Below, piece by piece: positions 1-9,700 of a stretch of DNA of 27,158 nucleotides (its first letter is position 1; every line of letters begins with the position of its first letter). The DNA is taken from assembly GCA_003427395.1 (NCBI GenBank), contig BFEA01000032.1, forward strand, positions 4,478,273-4,505,430, in the 5' to 3' direction. The notes under the pieces were generated by a model. The model had not been told where the DNA came from, did no database searches, and worked only from the letters and a program-made list of their open reading frames with translations. The translations under genes were made by a program, and so were the position numbers. This DNA comes from Chara braunii. Its lineage: Eukaryota > Streptophyta > Charophyceae > Charales > Characeae.

Positions 1-18
1 AAAAAAAAAAAAAAAAAA
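1..18. repeat. A-tract at window edge
   Basis: The window opens with 18 consecutive A residues. This may be the tail of a plus-strand retroposon whose body lies to the left, but nothing of that body is visible. Confidence 0.6.
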
Positions 19-191
19 GTCATCAAACAAATCTGAACAAAAGATATGTTGTGGAGAAAAATAAATTAAACAAGATTTGCCTGAGCATTAAGTCCTAATT
101 CCTTACCAAATTTGAAATAAAAATAAAATACAGAAAAAAAATACTAATGATAAAAATAAATAAAAATAAAAAGAGAATTAAATTTAGTGAG

Positions 192-540
192 TGCACGAGC
201 GTGTTTTCGACACCGCCATCTTTGGCGATTTTTTATTTTTTTTGGGCAGAGCTAAATGCCCTGAAAATTTACAGATGTGTACTTCACATAATAAAACACC
301 CACTAAAAAAGTTTCAAAAAATAATAAAATTGTTTAGACCTCGAACTAAAGTGAAAACAAAAAGTAAAAAGTGAAAAAAAACGTGGACGAGCACGTTTTG
401 ACACCGCCATCTTTGGCGATTTTTAATTCTTATTTGGCTAAGCCAAATGATTTGAAAATTTATAGGCATGTACCTCACGTCATAGAGAACTTGTAAAAAC
501 AAATTCAAAAAAAAATATATATTTTTACGCCCCGAAATAA
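192..540. repeat. 191-bp tandem duplication, two diverged copies
   Basis: Two copies of one AT-rich unit lie head to tail, at about 192-382 and 383-540. Each contains CACCGCCATCTTTGGCGAT (starting 211 and 402, a 191-bp offset) followed by similar AT-rich sequence. CGCCA-TCTT-TGGCG inside the motif can form a small hairpin. A second hairpin follows at the same relative place in each copy but with different bases: GGGCA/TGCCC type in copy 1 and ATTTGGCT/AGCCAAAT in copy 2. Short ORFs crossing this region are low-complexity and not credible genes. Confidence 0.7.
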
Positions 541-649
541 TTTTTGGCGGGGGCCGAATGCCGTCGGGTTCGGACCCCGCACGGGACCCCGAACGCCTGA
601 ACGTACGGAGGTCCGCCCAGGGGCCTCCGCACGTACGGGCTGGTAACCC
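541..649. other. GC-rich island with inverted CGTACGGAGG repeat
   Basis: A sharply GC-rich stretch inside AT-rich surroundings. CGTACGGAGG is followed shortly by CCTCCGCACGTACG, forming an imperfect inverted repeat, and several GGACCCCG/CGGGACCCCG runs occur. It resembles a fragment of an unidentified GC-rich repeat. No gene is apparent. Confidence 0.4.
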
Positions 650-708
650 TGTATATACATATTTATATATATATATATATGACGATATATATATATATAT
701 ATATATAC
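650..708. repeat. (TA)n microsatellite
   Basis: Two runs of alternating TA, about 17 and 23 nt, are separated by GACG. They follow a short TATATACATATT lead-in. This is a simple sequence repeat. Confidence 0.9.
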
Positions 709-1935
709 GGAAAACAAAATTATTTTTGCCCGAACATGTTCGCGAACTGTTCGCGCAAACGCGCTAACACGTTCGCGCAAACGTGAAGCGGGGGGAACAT
801 GTTCGTCGTGCTACCAACTTTTGAAGTCCTCACATAACCTCCCGACGCGGAAAATCGGATAGGCGTCACAAACAGTCGCAATGTATAAAATTGAGCGGAC
901 GCGGGACCTTCTCATATCGACTAGCAATGTATGCTTACGCAAGTAGTCGCAACAATGACGTACTATGTAGTACCCTTAATCAGGTGATCCACGATAATCT
1001 TGAGGGTCGCGTTTGACACTCAAGTGTCAGCTGATACGCGCCTTGAGGGGTTAATCTGTGGACGCTGGACAACCGCCAAGCGCGGTTGAGAACCACACCC
1101 TCTTTTGCACCCTGTAGACAGTGGGTGGTACACAGGTTCATACCTGTGGTGGGAATCGTCTTTTATCGCCCTAAAGACCAGCTCAATCATCTAGGGCTTG
1201 GAGATAAATCAAGGGATTTGACTTTGATGGTTGTCACAAACTACAACGTCCGACGATAATAATCATAAAAAACAAAAACTAAAGTGGATCTCTCTTCTCT
1301 CTCAAAACATAATCTATTTAACCCTTACGCACGGTCACAATAGGCCACGTGAACACCCAACGTGTATGTATGTACATATATGTAGAGGGTTATAAATATG
1401 TGACGATCACTTTTTACAATCATAGTGGGACTCCTCTCAGCCATATATATATATGTGATCGCAGATAGTAAAATCCAAACTCTGAATCACTAAACATACA
1501 TGCAATCAAGTCAAAGATTCAACCAAAAGTCCATGCACTACACAGGGTCAACTTCAACCATTCTCTGCGCGCACACCTCTCGTTTTAGTCATACAAACCT
1601 CACTTATTGTGCAACTCTCAAAATAAAATACCAAGTATCTTTACTAAATGACCATTCAAATAAAGTCCGGGTAAAAACACAACGAAACAAATCAAACTAC
1701 AAGGTTAAAGCCTTTAGGTTGAGTGACAAGAATGAATTGGAGTTGAGTCGTAAATCGACGAATCGGCAATCGACCTTTTATCAATGATAACAGAAGATGA
1801 TCCTTGTAGGATCAATATGAAACTAGTCAAAATCTTGAATCAAAACAAAAGGATATGTACCAAAAAACAGGTCAATCCCCAAACTAATTATCAGTGTATG
1901 GGGAATAAACCTCCATAACACATTCTCGTTCAAAG
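709..1935. other. No recognisable gene; unassigned intergenic DNA
   Basis: Near 735-790 there are two copies of GTTCGCGCAAACG and two copies of the palindrome GAACATGTTC. The rest is moderately complex sequence without a convincing ORF. A 95-codon open frame at 1500-1787 shows no recognisable motif and I do not call it. TATAAATATGTGACG near 1391 is TATA-like but nothing supports a promoter there. The tract could be part of a degenerate LTR, but I could not find a matching second LTR, a primer-binding site or a polypurine tract. Confidence 0.4.
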
Positions 1936-2160
1936 TTTTTTTTTTTTTTTTTTTTTTTAAAGGGGTTGTAGAGGTGTCGGGGGTTATGACCCAGGGAGGA
2001 TGTCCGCCAGAGGACTTTCCTCGCCGGGGTCAGCCCTGCTGACGGTGCAGCGGGCCCACCCACTTACCCAGTGATCTGTCAAGGAGGAGGGTCACAATCC
2101 TCGCTACCCACCCGGGAACTGCCAACTTAGTCTAAACCTACCGCTAAACTTGTATCCGAT
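1936..2160 (-). repeat. Probable minus-strand retroposon fragment with T23 tract
   Basis: A run of 23 T (1936-1958) is followed by about 200 bp of GC-rich sequence in an AT-rich background. Read on the minus strand, this is a GC-rich body ending in an A-tail, as in a SINE or a truncated LINE. I did not find convincing tRNA A and B boxes, and no target duplication is obvious, so the class is unresolved. Confidence 0.4.
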
Positions 2161-2175
2161 GAAAAGGTACACCTT

Positions 2176-3160
2176 TGACAGAATCTCCCCCATACAGAGT
2201 GAATTGTCAAAATCCTCACCTGTCAAAATATAATATATCTCCTCTAAACCGAAAAAATTACGGCAGCGCTTCCTGTAGGAAAAATATTTTTTCAGAATTT
2301 ATACTAGTCAAAATAACAGTCATTTGGTCAAAATGAACATATTATATTTTTTTGAACGAAATTAAAATTGAGTTTTTGGGCTGAAATCCGGTCCAAACTT
2401 TTATCTCCTGGGGGTCCGGTATTCCTAGAACGCAGGACCCCCTGGATATATGTGGTCTAGGAACGTCGGACCTCGAAATGTATCTGGTCTTAAGCTGCGA
2501 CTAGATACATTTAGGGGGTCCGACGTTTCAGGAACGCCAGACCCCCCCCAGGAGCCAAAAATTTGGATCGGATTTCGGCCCAAAAACTCAATTTTAATTT
2601 CGTTCAAAAAATATAATATGTCTGTTTTGATGAAATGACTGTTAAATATAAAAATTTGAAATAAAACTTTAATTTTGTCGAACTTCCTGAATTAGTAAAA
2701 TTTTGGGCAACATCTCATTTAGAAAGCTAGACTTCCCAAATTTATACTAAGTAAAATAAAAACTCAAAGGAAGATTTAAGTTTAGTTAAAACAAAATTTA
2801 ACTAACTCCTTAGATTTGTAAAAATTTTGGCAACACTCCCTTTATAAAAATGTTTTTTCCAAGATTTATACAAAACTAAGTCCAAAATCTAAAAATAACT
2901 TTGATTTCTTAAGGTCCAATTTTGTCCAACACTTTTAATGAACAAAAATTTGGGCAGCATTCCCTTTTAAAATGAGACTTTCCATATTTTTACTAAGCCA
3001 TATATATAATTTAAACAAGTTGAACTTTGAAAAGTCAAATTTTGACTAACTCATTGGTTTTGTAGAAATTTTGACAGCCTTTCCCGTAGAGGAAGTAGCT
3101 TACCAAGATTTATACAAGACCAAGTATAACAAATGGTCCCAGAAAATGCAGGAATTGATC
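2176..3160. repeat. Degenerate tandem satellite, about 122-bp unit
   Basis: A conserved core of the type TTTGGCAGC-CTTCCC, then pyrimidine-rich sequence and AAGATTTATACTAAG, recurs with cores at about 2262, 2706, 2829, 2953 and 3073. After subtracting the MITE inserted at 2316-2642 the spacings are about 115, 123, 124 and 120 bp. A partial unit may begin near 2176. Copies are diverged and AT-rich. An old satellite is one explanation. Another is a tandem-repeat tract from the untranslated region of a large retrotransposon. No coding sequence is present. Confidence 0.75.
2316..2642. mobile_element. 327-bp near-palindromic MITE with TA target duplication
   Basis: The element starts ACAGTCATTT and ends AAATGACTGT, with TA immediately outside each end (2314-2315 and 2643-2644). 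The two arms remain complementary almost to the centre, roughly 150 bp each with scattered mismatches, including shared AATTAAAATTGAGTTTTTGG and runs of CTGGGGG/CCCCCAG. TA duplication and long inverted repeats fit a Tc1/mariner-type non-autonomous element. It has no transposase. It interrupts the satellite unit around it, so it arrived after that array formed. Transcripts across it would fold into a long hairpin. Confidence 0.88.
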
Positions 3161-3400
3161 TAAGTAAAAAAAACTTAGCTAAAAAAATGCAGGAATTAAA
3201 CTAACTCCTATGACTCTAGCATGTGGTGAGCAACTAAAACAACTACCTCTCAAACTGAAACTCAGACTAAGTAGTGATCTCACTCAGTCACATGCAAGGC
3301 CAGACCACATTGGTAAGTACTCTCACCATTCCCCATGTCAAATCTTCAAAGATTAGTTCATGAAACCTTCAGCCAAAACTTATACTCAACTTACATATGG
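3161..3400. other. Unassigned AT-rich spacer
   Basis: No gene or clear repeat was identified between the 122-bp satellite and the following motif array. Confidence 0.4.
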
Positions 3401-3410
3401 CATGGTGCTA

Positions 3411-4025
3411 GACCATTCAGCTTAGAAACAATGTCTAGCACGCCTTAGGATATACACGAACAGGTTGCACAAATACTTTTCTCTTCTTTGGACATATGAC
3501 TAGACCATCCAGCTTAGAAACGATATTTAATCGCCCTGAGTTGTTGAATATCCAAAGTTTAATAATTTCTGACTTTGTTCTAAAAAAGAAATGAAAATAT
3601 GGGCAGGAGACTCAACCATTCGGCTTGGAAACAATGCTTACCTTGCCCAAACTACTTCCAATTATATTTTGTAGTTTCTCTTTTCTTCTTAGTGATATGA
3701 CTTACTGCTGGACCATTCAACTTATAAACAATGTTCAACTGTCAGTTCACATGCAAATATAAATATAGTATTTTTCTGTTATACTCAGTTTATACTTATG
3801 TGCGTGACTTCAGACTAAATCATTCAGCTTAGAAACAATGCTTAACCTTAGACAAAAAATCCTCCCTCGGAATGAAACAAAAGATTAAGTCTTTCTGCCA
3901 GACAAACCCTCATAAATAAACAGAGCAACCAGACCATTCATCTTAGAGAAAATGCTTTCCTTTTCAGAAAACATCCAAACAAATATAACCCTGATCCATT
4001 CAACTTAGAAATAATGCCAAGTCCT
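3411..4025. repeat. Seven irregularly spaced copies of a GACCATTCAGCTTAGAAA motif
   Basis: A motif close to GACCATTCAGCTTAGAAA followed by CAATGCTTAAC appears on the plus strand with starts at about 3411, 3503, 3614, 3711, 3818, 3932 and 3993. Spacings are 92, 111, 97, 107, 114 and 61 bp. The sequence between copies is much less conserved than the motif. This could be an old tandem array in which only the core has stayed similar. No ORF uses the region. Confidence 0.75.
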
Positions 4026-4299
4026 TAATTGACCCAACCAAACGCATGCAAACTGCCTTCCTCCCACCTTCCTCCCACCTTCCCCCAATTCATCCCTTAG
4101 TTTGTTTTCGGTCAAAATAAAGAAGAAACTTAAGTTTTTCATACGCATTCCTTCCATCAAGTCAGATTAGATTCTAAAAAGAAAGCAAAAATAATAAAGT
4201 AACACATGCATACATCAGTCAAACTAGAGGGAGATTATCAAACAGGGGTATAGTGGGTTCATACAGTTAGAAAATGATAAACCTGATAGTTCCCTATCT
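4026..4299. other. Unassigned; short CTTCCTCCCAC direct repeat
   Basis: A local duplication of CTTCCTCCCAC occurs near 4058-4084. Nothing else was recognised, and there is no convincing ORF. Confidence 0.4.
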
Positions 4300-4755
4300 T
4301 CATAGTTCCTCCCGAGTTCCGACAAAGCTCCAACAATCGGTGGGCGGACCCCCCATAGAATCTTGGTGCGGTCCTACGGGTTGCAATCCCGCCTGCCGCC
4401 TTCCCCTTAGAACTAATAGACTAGACTTAGAGTAAGAAAGACGAAAGGAGATACGTTTGATACTCTCTGATCCAAGAAAGGTGCCCTCAGACACGCGGGG
4501 CATTGATATCTTCAAAACTCCTGAGGGCCCTGCAATGGCAGCCAAAAAATATTTAGCAGCTTCGTCATATGGAGTCAAACTATTAACTGTTGACTCACAG
4601 ACGACCCTCGAAATCACAACAATGACATCCTTGCCGAGCCTGACCTCTTCTCCAAGTCTCAACACCGCCCTTCCTCTTATCAAACTCCTGCTACGCAACC
4701 AAATAAAGGTTGCGCTAACATAGAGCACACCCATGTGCTCTATTTGAATGATCAT
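4300..4755 (-). CDS. Unassigned 151-codon ORF, doubtful
   Basis: This is the longest open frame in the 4-5 kb region, read right to left from ATG at 4753-4755. The product has mixed composition with no recognised motif, signal peptide or membrane segment. The opposite strand also has an 88-codon open frame over much of the same DNA (4457-4723), so openness alone is weak evidence. Surroundings are repeats. It may be a fragment of a decayed element ORF or chance. I cannot assign a function. Confidence 0.2.
   Translation of the reverse strand: MIIQIEHMGVLYVSATFIWLRSRSLIRGRAVLRLGEEVRLGKDVIVVISRVVCESTVNSLTPYDEAAKYFLAAIAGPSGVLKISMPRVSEGTFLGSESIKRISFRLSYSKSSLLVLRGRRQAGLQPVGPHQDSMGGPPTDCWSFVGTREEL
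4721..4742. other. Perfect hairpin TAGAGCACA-CCCA-TGTGCTCTA
   Basis: Nine complementary bases on each side of a 4-nt loop. It adjoins a 38-bp direct repeat, whose first copy begins inside the right arm of the hairpin. Its role is unknown. Confidence 0.7.
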
Positions 4756-4811
4756 TGAAATACAACACCCCTATGCTCTATTTGAATAACCGGTGAAATA
4801 CAACTATGTGC
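4736..4811. repeat. 38-bp direct tandem repeat, two copies
   Basis: TGCTCTATTTGAAT...GTGAAATACAAC-type units begin at 4736 and 4774. They are nearly identical apart from a few substitutions. This is a local duplication. Confidence 0.75.
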
Positions 4812-5537
4812 AGTGTGCAAGACACAACAAAACAGTGCTGCTTTAAAGGAGCACAACAACAAGAGTCTGTAGGCAGAGGTAATCCCCCCCCCAAAACAAT
4901 GACTACGTCCAAATCACTAAGGTCCGCTTGATGGTAACGTGGTGGGCTATCGATTGATAGTCGTTCCGTCAGCTGAACAACAACACTCCAACAACTTCAC
5001 AGGTGCACGACCGACGCATTGTGAGCGCACAGTAAGGTGCGCAACAACTCTAGCTCGGAAGAAAACGCCTTCCCCACATAACAACAAAAATCACATGGCT
5101 TGACAACAACGCAGCGATGACATAACGACTGAAAGCGACAGGCGGTGTCAATCCTTAGTCGCCGGTAGTCACATACGGAAAGAAAGCAGCCCTCCCGATT
5201 CGGAAGTAGATGCCTGCCGCTAAGTGCTTTCCATTGGAGGCTTGGATCAGCCATACTGCAGCTAACAACTTGCGGATACGAATTCTGGAAATACTGTCTT
5301 CGAGCAACAGCTTGCTGAAGCCGAGACGTTCGCAGAGTCACCCCCGAACTCGCACTGTCGTATCTGCACAATGGCCGAACCTTCGAATTTGTGTAATCGC
5401 TCCAATCGGGTAAGCACATGTCCCTTGCATTCGTGTTGCCTGATGGATAACGCGTCTGCCAATAGGTAAGTCCCCAACCCTGCGGTCCGCCTCATACTAC
5501 TCCCATCGATAGGATGGGCAAATCCAAAATGAATCTA
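4812..5537. other. Unassigned complex sequence
   Basis: Both strands carry open frames of 67-140 codons in 4997-5495, overlapping one another in several frames. None shows a recognisable domain. A homopolymer C9-C10 run is near 4886. I see no support for a specific gene. Confidence 0.3.
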
Positions 5538-6290
5538 TTGCTGAGAAAACGACTAGATGCGTCACCTCCTAACTTAACTTGTTTCCCGGGCGCAACTCTT
5601 ACTATCTGCCACACAAACTCGTCCACCGATCCTGAAATCCGAGCTTACCACCGGACTCGCCCGTCACCAGAACCCCAAAATATTCCCTCTCTCGCCCAAT
5701 TTTTGTTGAGAAAACGAGCGAGATTCTCAACTTTCGCTTTCTGTCATAGCCCCTTTCCTCGTCACTCTCGCGTACTGCTATCTCTTCCTAACTTATCCTC
5801 CACTAACTTTCTTCTAGATCTAACCTTGCTACTCGATTCGCCCATCCAAAAAACTTCAACCGTGCCTTTTATTTTACTCGATTCCGTGCTGAATTGAGGG
5901 AAAACTCCGTTTTTCAAAACCAGCCATATCTGCTTCCCAACACCCTCGTGCAGCCTCTATCTCTCATACCTCAAAACACACCCACTAACATCGAAAACTA
6001 AAACCATATTCCTGTTTGCAGCTCTAAAAAACCCCTACTTGGCATTCTCCCTCGCTCGATTCCATTCGGAAACGAGTGAGATACTCGTTTCCTACTTTGC
6101 TCCTTCTTCGGACCCACCATCTCTCCTCACAAGACTTTTTATACTAACTCTAATTTTACTAAGCTAGCATTGAAACTAACATTACTACTGACTTCGCCCT
6201 ACCTCAAAACCCCCGAATCGACTCTTCCCCTGCCCGATTTCATCAAGAATCGGGCGGGGTTCACGTTTTTCCACCTTCGTCATATCCCCC
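5538..6290. repeat. Degenerate satellite, about 179-bp unit
   Basis: A unit containing CTCGCCC-like sequence, then GAGAAAACGAGCGAG and TTCTCGTTTTTC-like pyrimidine-rich sequence, recurs. Equivalent anchor points fall near 5726, 5905, 6084 and 6263, a period of 178-179 bp. A fifth, more diverged copy starts near 5538, about 165 bp upstream. Copies share interspersed blocks rather than full identity, so the array is old. The open frames here (5514-5897 and 6170-6448) run along repeat units and are rejected as genes. Confidence 0.65.
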
Positions 6291-6652
6291 TTCCGCCATC
6301 TCCTCACTTTTCCCTGCTGCGAGCGCACCTGGCTCATTTTTCCGTTCGAGTTCACTTTTCTCCCTCCGTTGCCTTGCGGCCTTCTGCACTCCTCTCTTCC
6401 CCTGCTTCACGTTCTTCCCTGTCTTTCTCTCCTTCACCACCCCGGTGACCATTCTTTCCTCCTCTTTGATACCTGCTTCAATCCGCCTCCTTCCTCCTTC
6501 CCGTTTACCCCGCTTTCTGCCAACCTCGACTTTCTCCGCGGCCTGTTCTGATCAGCACCTCCTGGCGTTCAAAACGTCTACAGCCCCAGTGCTTGAGGCA
6601 CCCCGACGGAGACCAGCTACTAGGCGGTCTAACTAGTCTCCTACCCCTATAG
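6291..6652. other. Pyrimidine-rich tract, unassigned
   Basis: Strongly C/T-rich on the plus strand. It may continue the 179-bp satellite in diverged form. Several overlapping short ORFs are low-complexity. The right end (6628-6652) has a CTAAC followed by a pyrimidine run and TATAG, which looks like a splice acceptor for the next entry. Confidence 0.35.
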
Positions 6653-6926
6653 GCCAAACCTGGCGAGCGATTCGCACGACAACATTACTGCTGCTTCGCC
6701 ACATCTCCTCCGCCCCGCTTCCTCCAAGCAGGGCCGCCACCCCTTTGGCCCTGCGGTAGGTAGGTCCTACTCAAGTTTCTCTAAGCAACCCGCAAAGCCG
6801 TTGACGCGGGCCCGCTATAATCCTAAGTGTGGCCAAAGTAAAAATGGGTCCGGTGCAGACCTTGGTAGTAGTAGCGAATATTCAAACCAAAACTTTGAAG
6901 ACCGAAGTGTAGAAAAGCTTCTGCAG
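6653..6926 (+). CDS. Possible internal exon of an unidentified gene
   Basis: A continuous frame runs through 6653-6926. It is bounded on the left by CTAAC, a pyrimidine-rich stretch and TATAG, and on the right by CTGCAG|GTGAGC, which is a strong donor match. The roughly 91-residue product has ordinary non-repetitive composition, rich in Ser and basic residues, with SSSEYSNQNFEDRSVEKLLQ at its end. I do not recognise a domain and could not find partner exons. The frame also continues into the putative intron to a stop near 7193. It may be a relic of a gene or element. Chance is possible. Confidence 0.25.
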
Positions 6927-7990
6927 GTGAGCAACTGTTGCAGCGGCCTTCCCACAACGCTTTGGGCCGCCTCGCCCTTTTTTGCTCGGGTTCGGTTTGC
7001 CAACTTTCGTGCCCCAACGGGCATGCTCACACTTTTTCCGCTTCTCGCGGCCAACGGATGTTGGTGGATGGTGCACCTACCAAAACGGTCCCCGGTGCTA
7101 GGTTTCATTCCACCTTGTGGGCTAAATCACCCACCGGCTCGCACGCACGTTGAACTCCTCGGTCCTTGTTCCAAAATGGGCAGTGCACAATAATCTTGCC
7201 AACACCCCGAACACGCGGAATCGGAAAAGACCCGGCAAAAGGGGAGCGTACTTAAGGTCCTCAACTGTCATGACGGCCTCTAGCTCCAGCGTCATGTCTA
7301 AGTCAAGGAACACTTAATGCATAAACATAATAATAATATGACAATAAATAATAAAAATATCTAAAAACTTTTAATCGTCAATATATGACGAACGAGGAAA
7401 AAGGAAATGCTAGCACTATCACCGACGACGACAAAACCAAGGGGGATAGCCCCGCCGGACCCTCAACCCCTAGGCTCCTTCGCGCTACTTTAACATTCCT
7501 GCGTCGCCGCCGCTCGATCTTGATCCTTAAATCCCCCTGGTGAAAGTCTGACGTTGTAACCAATAGTGCTAGGCGCAAGGCTAAGCCTAGTGCTAGTGGA
7601 CATCTATATAAGCCAATACAACGCAACGCGCGGATCTACTGAAATGTTTCAAAAATCGCATTGTTGTCGATGTCGTCCTCTGCTCGTTGTCGGGCGGCTT
7701 TGACCTTACGCCGCCCTTTACTTCCTTGATGATAACACTTGAGAAGAACTGGATTCAGTTGTTTTGCTTGGCGGGATCGCAACCGACATCAAAAAGATAC
7801 GATATCAAATTCGCACGACGAGTACAGAGACCGAGGGGTCGGGGAAAAGCGGATTCATGAGCTATGAGTGAGCCTTATTTACGTACACTATTGAGGCACA
7901 TCATCGCCAAGACATAGAGGAGCGGCTACTTCACAAAGGGTGTCGGAGGCTCCATGTGAAAGACGAGCACGAGAGGGCCGGACTCACATT
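6927..7990. other. Unassigned DNA without a supported gene
   Basis: Several overlapping ORFs of 60-97 codons occur on both strands (6815-7313 and 7378-7626 minus), none with recognisable motifs. About 7320-7385 is AT-rich. On the minus strand CTTATATAGATG near 7605 is TATA-like. No repeat family seen elsewhere in the window matches here. Confidence 0.3.
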
Positions 7991-8492
7991 AAGAGTCGGG
8001 CAATGGGCGAAACAATAGAGGGCGCCGACTCTTGAAACGAGTCTTCGGGCGGACTAAGCGAAGGTAGCGCCAAATATCATCACGACATGTCGATATCGAA
8101 GGAAACCCTATGAGGACGTGCTTGGGGCCTTTGCATTCGGGCCCCGTGCGGGACCTAAAAGGGGCCTGCGGGCCTAAGGCCAGGGGAAAAGGCCCTTGAG
8201 CCGTGAGGTTTTCATTTCCGATATTTAGGCCATGTGGAATGCTATAAGGCCAGTACCTTTCATGTGGGGACCACGGGAGGACAGGCCCGAACCTAGGTTC
8301 GGAAGGAAGCCCGTTACCAGGGCGCTGCAAAAGGCTTGGTACCCGAAAAAAGGCCCCCTTCGTTGAAAACCTCTTTGGGGGCCCAAACAGGCCTGGGCTT
8401 AGGCTCGGGGGAGCCATGGTACCAGGGTGGTGCAACTTGTCGGCAGGCCCAGAGCACACAAAGAGGTTGAGGCACACTCCAAAAAGGGCCCG
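7991..8492. other. GC-rich unassigned tract
   Basis: GC-rich sequence with scattered GGGCC/GGCCC words. A 240-codon minus-strand ORF spans 7989-8711, but it is Pro/Arg/Ser-rich, unrecognisable, and explained by the scarcity of stop codons in such composition. I do not call it. Confidence 0.4.
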
Positions 8493-8506
8493 ACAAAGTA
8501 TAAAAG
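8493..8506 (+). promoter_or_regulatory. TATA-like site AAAGTATAAAAGCC
   Basis: A good match to the plant TATA box (TATAAA with GC-rich flanks) in an otherwise GC-rich region. It could be the core promoter of a repeat or of an LTR fragment. No transcript start or downstream gene can be tied to it. Confidence 0.3.
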
Positions 8507-8939
8507 CCGAACTGGGCCCAGGATCGGGGGACTTCGTAGATATGCACGGGCGGGCGTACGACGGGACTGGGGACTTGCGCACATGTGGGCGCACAGAATT
8601 ACCGGTGGAGGAGTGACTCGGACAAGGGATGCACAAAAGAGAAAGGAGGTAAGGAAAGAGGGCACAAAGTGGGGGGGGCGTGCGCGTCGTAGCCGCCATA
8701 GGCGCGCTCACGAGAACACTTTGACGCAGAGCCGCTCATGATCAAACAGGATACTCGAGCAAGTCGGTGCGCACACACACGTGGAGCTGCGCACAACCGA
8801 GTGCACTCAGGCGGGGCACGCGCATCAGCGAGAGCGCGTGTGCAGCCAGGATCGAGGAGCGCGCGCACCTGCGCACACCTGCGCACGCTCACACATAGGT
8901 CACGATTGAGGCGTGCAACCGGGCGCGTAGCCTAAGGGA
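8507..8939. other. GC-rich transition into the minisatellite
   Basis: Sequence becomes progressively rich in GCGCAC/CACACG words from about 8745, probably diverged flanking units of the 61-bp array. Open frames on both strands are compositional. Confidence 0.45.
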
Positions 8940-9700
8940 GCCAGGTAAGAGCACACACGGCCTCGCACACCCGTGCACCAGCAAGGGTAAGTTGCGTGAG
9001 GCAGCGCACACTCACACGTTGCGTGCGTACAAGCGCTCACCAGCGGAGGAAGCGGCGGGAAACAGCCCGCACCCACACATCACACGCACACACCCGCTCA
9101 TGAGCGGGGGGAAGTCGTGTGAGGCAGCGCATACACGCACGTCGCGTGCGCACAATCGCCCACCAGCGGGGAAAGCCGCGGGAGGCAGCCAGCGCACTCA
9201 AGTCATGCGCACACACCTGCGCACCAACAGGGGGAAGTCGCATGAGGCAGCGTGCACACACCCGTGCACCAGCGGGGGGAAGTGGCGTGAGGCAGCGCCA
9301 ACACACACACGCATGTCGTCTGTGCACCATCACGCACCAGCGGGGGAAGCCGCGGGAGGCAGTGTGCACACGCACGTCACGTGCACACACCCGCGCACCA
9401 ACGGGGGGAAGTCGCGTGAGGCAGCGCACACACGCACGTCGCACGCACACAATCACGCACCAGCAGGGGAAGTCTCGTGAGGCAGCATACACACGCACGG
9501 TGTGTGCGCACAATCGCACACCAGCAGGGGAAGTCGCGCGAAGCAATGCACACACGCATGTTGTGTGCGCACAATCACACACCAGCGGGAGAAGCCGCGG
9601 GAGGCAGCGTGCGCACGCACGTCACATGCAGACACCCGCGCATCAGCGGGGAAAGTCGAAGGGGGAAACCGTAGATGTGCACAACTGCGCTCGAGCGAGG
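8940..9700. repeat. 61-bp GC-rich minisatellite, about 12 copies
   Basis: The unit reads GAGGCAGCGCACACACGCA, then GTGCGCACA...GCACCAGCGGGG and GAAGTCGCGT. The GCAGC anchor occurs near 9001, 9063, 9124, 9185, 9247, 9292, 9359, 9421, 9482, 9543 and 9604. Most spacings are 61-62 bp, with one 45-bp and one 67-bp interval that suggest slippage. Because 61 is not a multiple of three, the long ORFs across it (for example 9119-9805 plus and 9037-9582 minus) read successive units in different frames. That argues against coding. Confidence 0.9.

Noticed and set aside
780-1930. LTR of an LTR retrotransposon
   Set aside because: No matching second LTR, TG...CA ends, primer-binding site or polypurine tract could be found.
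5514-6448. Plus-strand ORFs of 92-127 codons
   Set aside because: They follow the 179-bp repeat units and have Ser/Pro/Leu-rich composition typical of pyrimidine-rich DNA.
7989-8711. 240-codon minus-strand ORF
   Set aside because: Pro/Arg/Ser-rich translation of GC-rich DNA with no recognised motif, overlapped by open frames on the other strand.
8940-9700. CRISPR-like repeat array
   Set aside because: Whole units are similar with no repeat/spacer alternation, and the context is eukaryotic.
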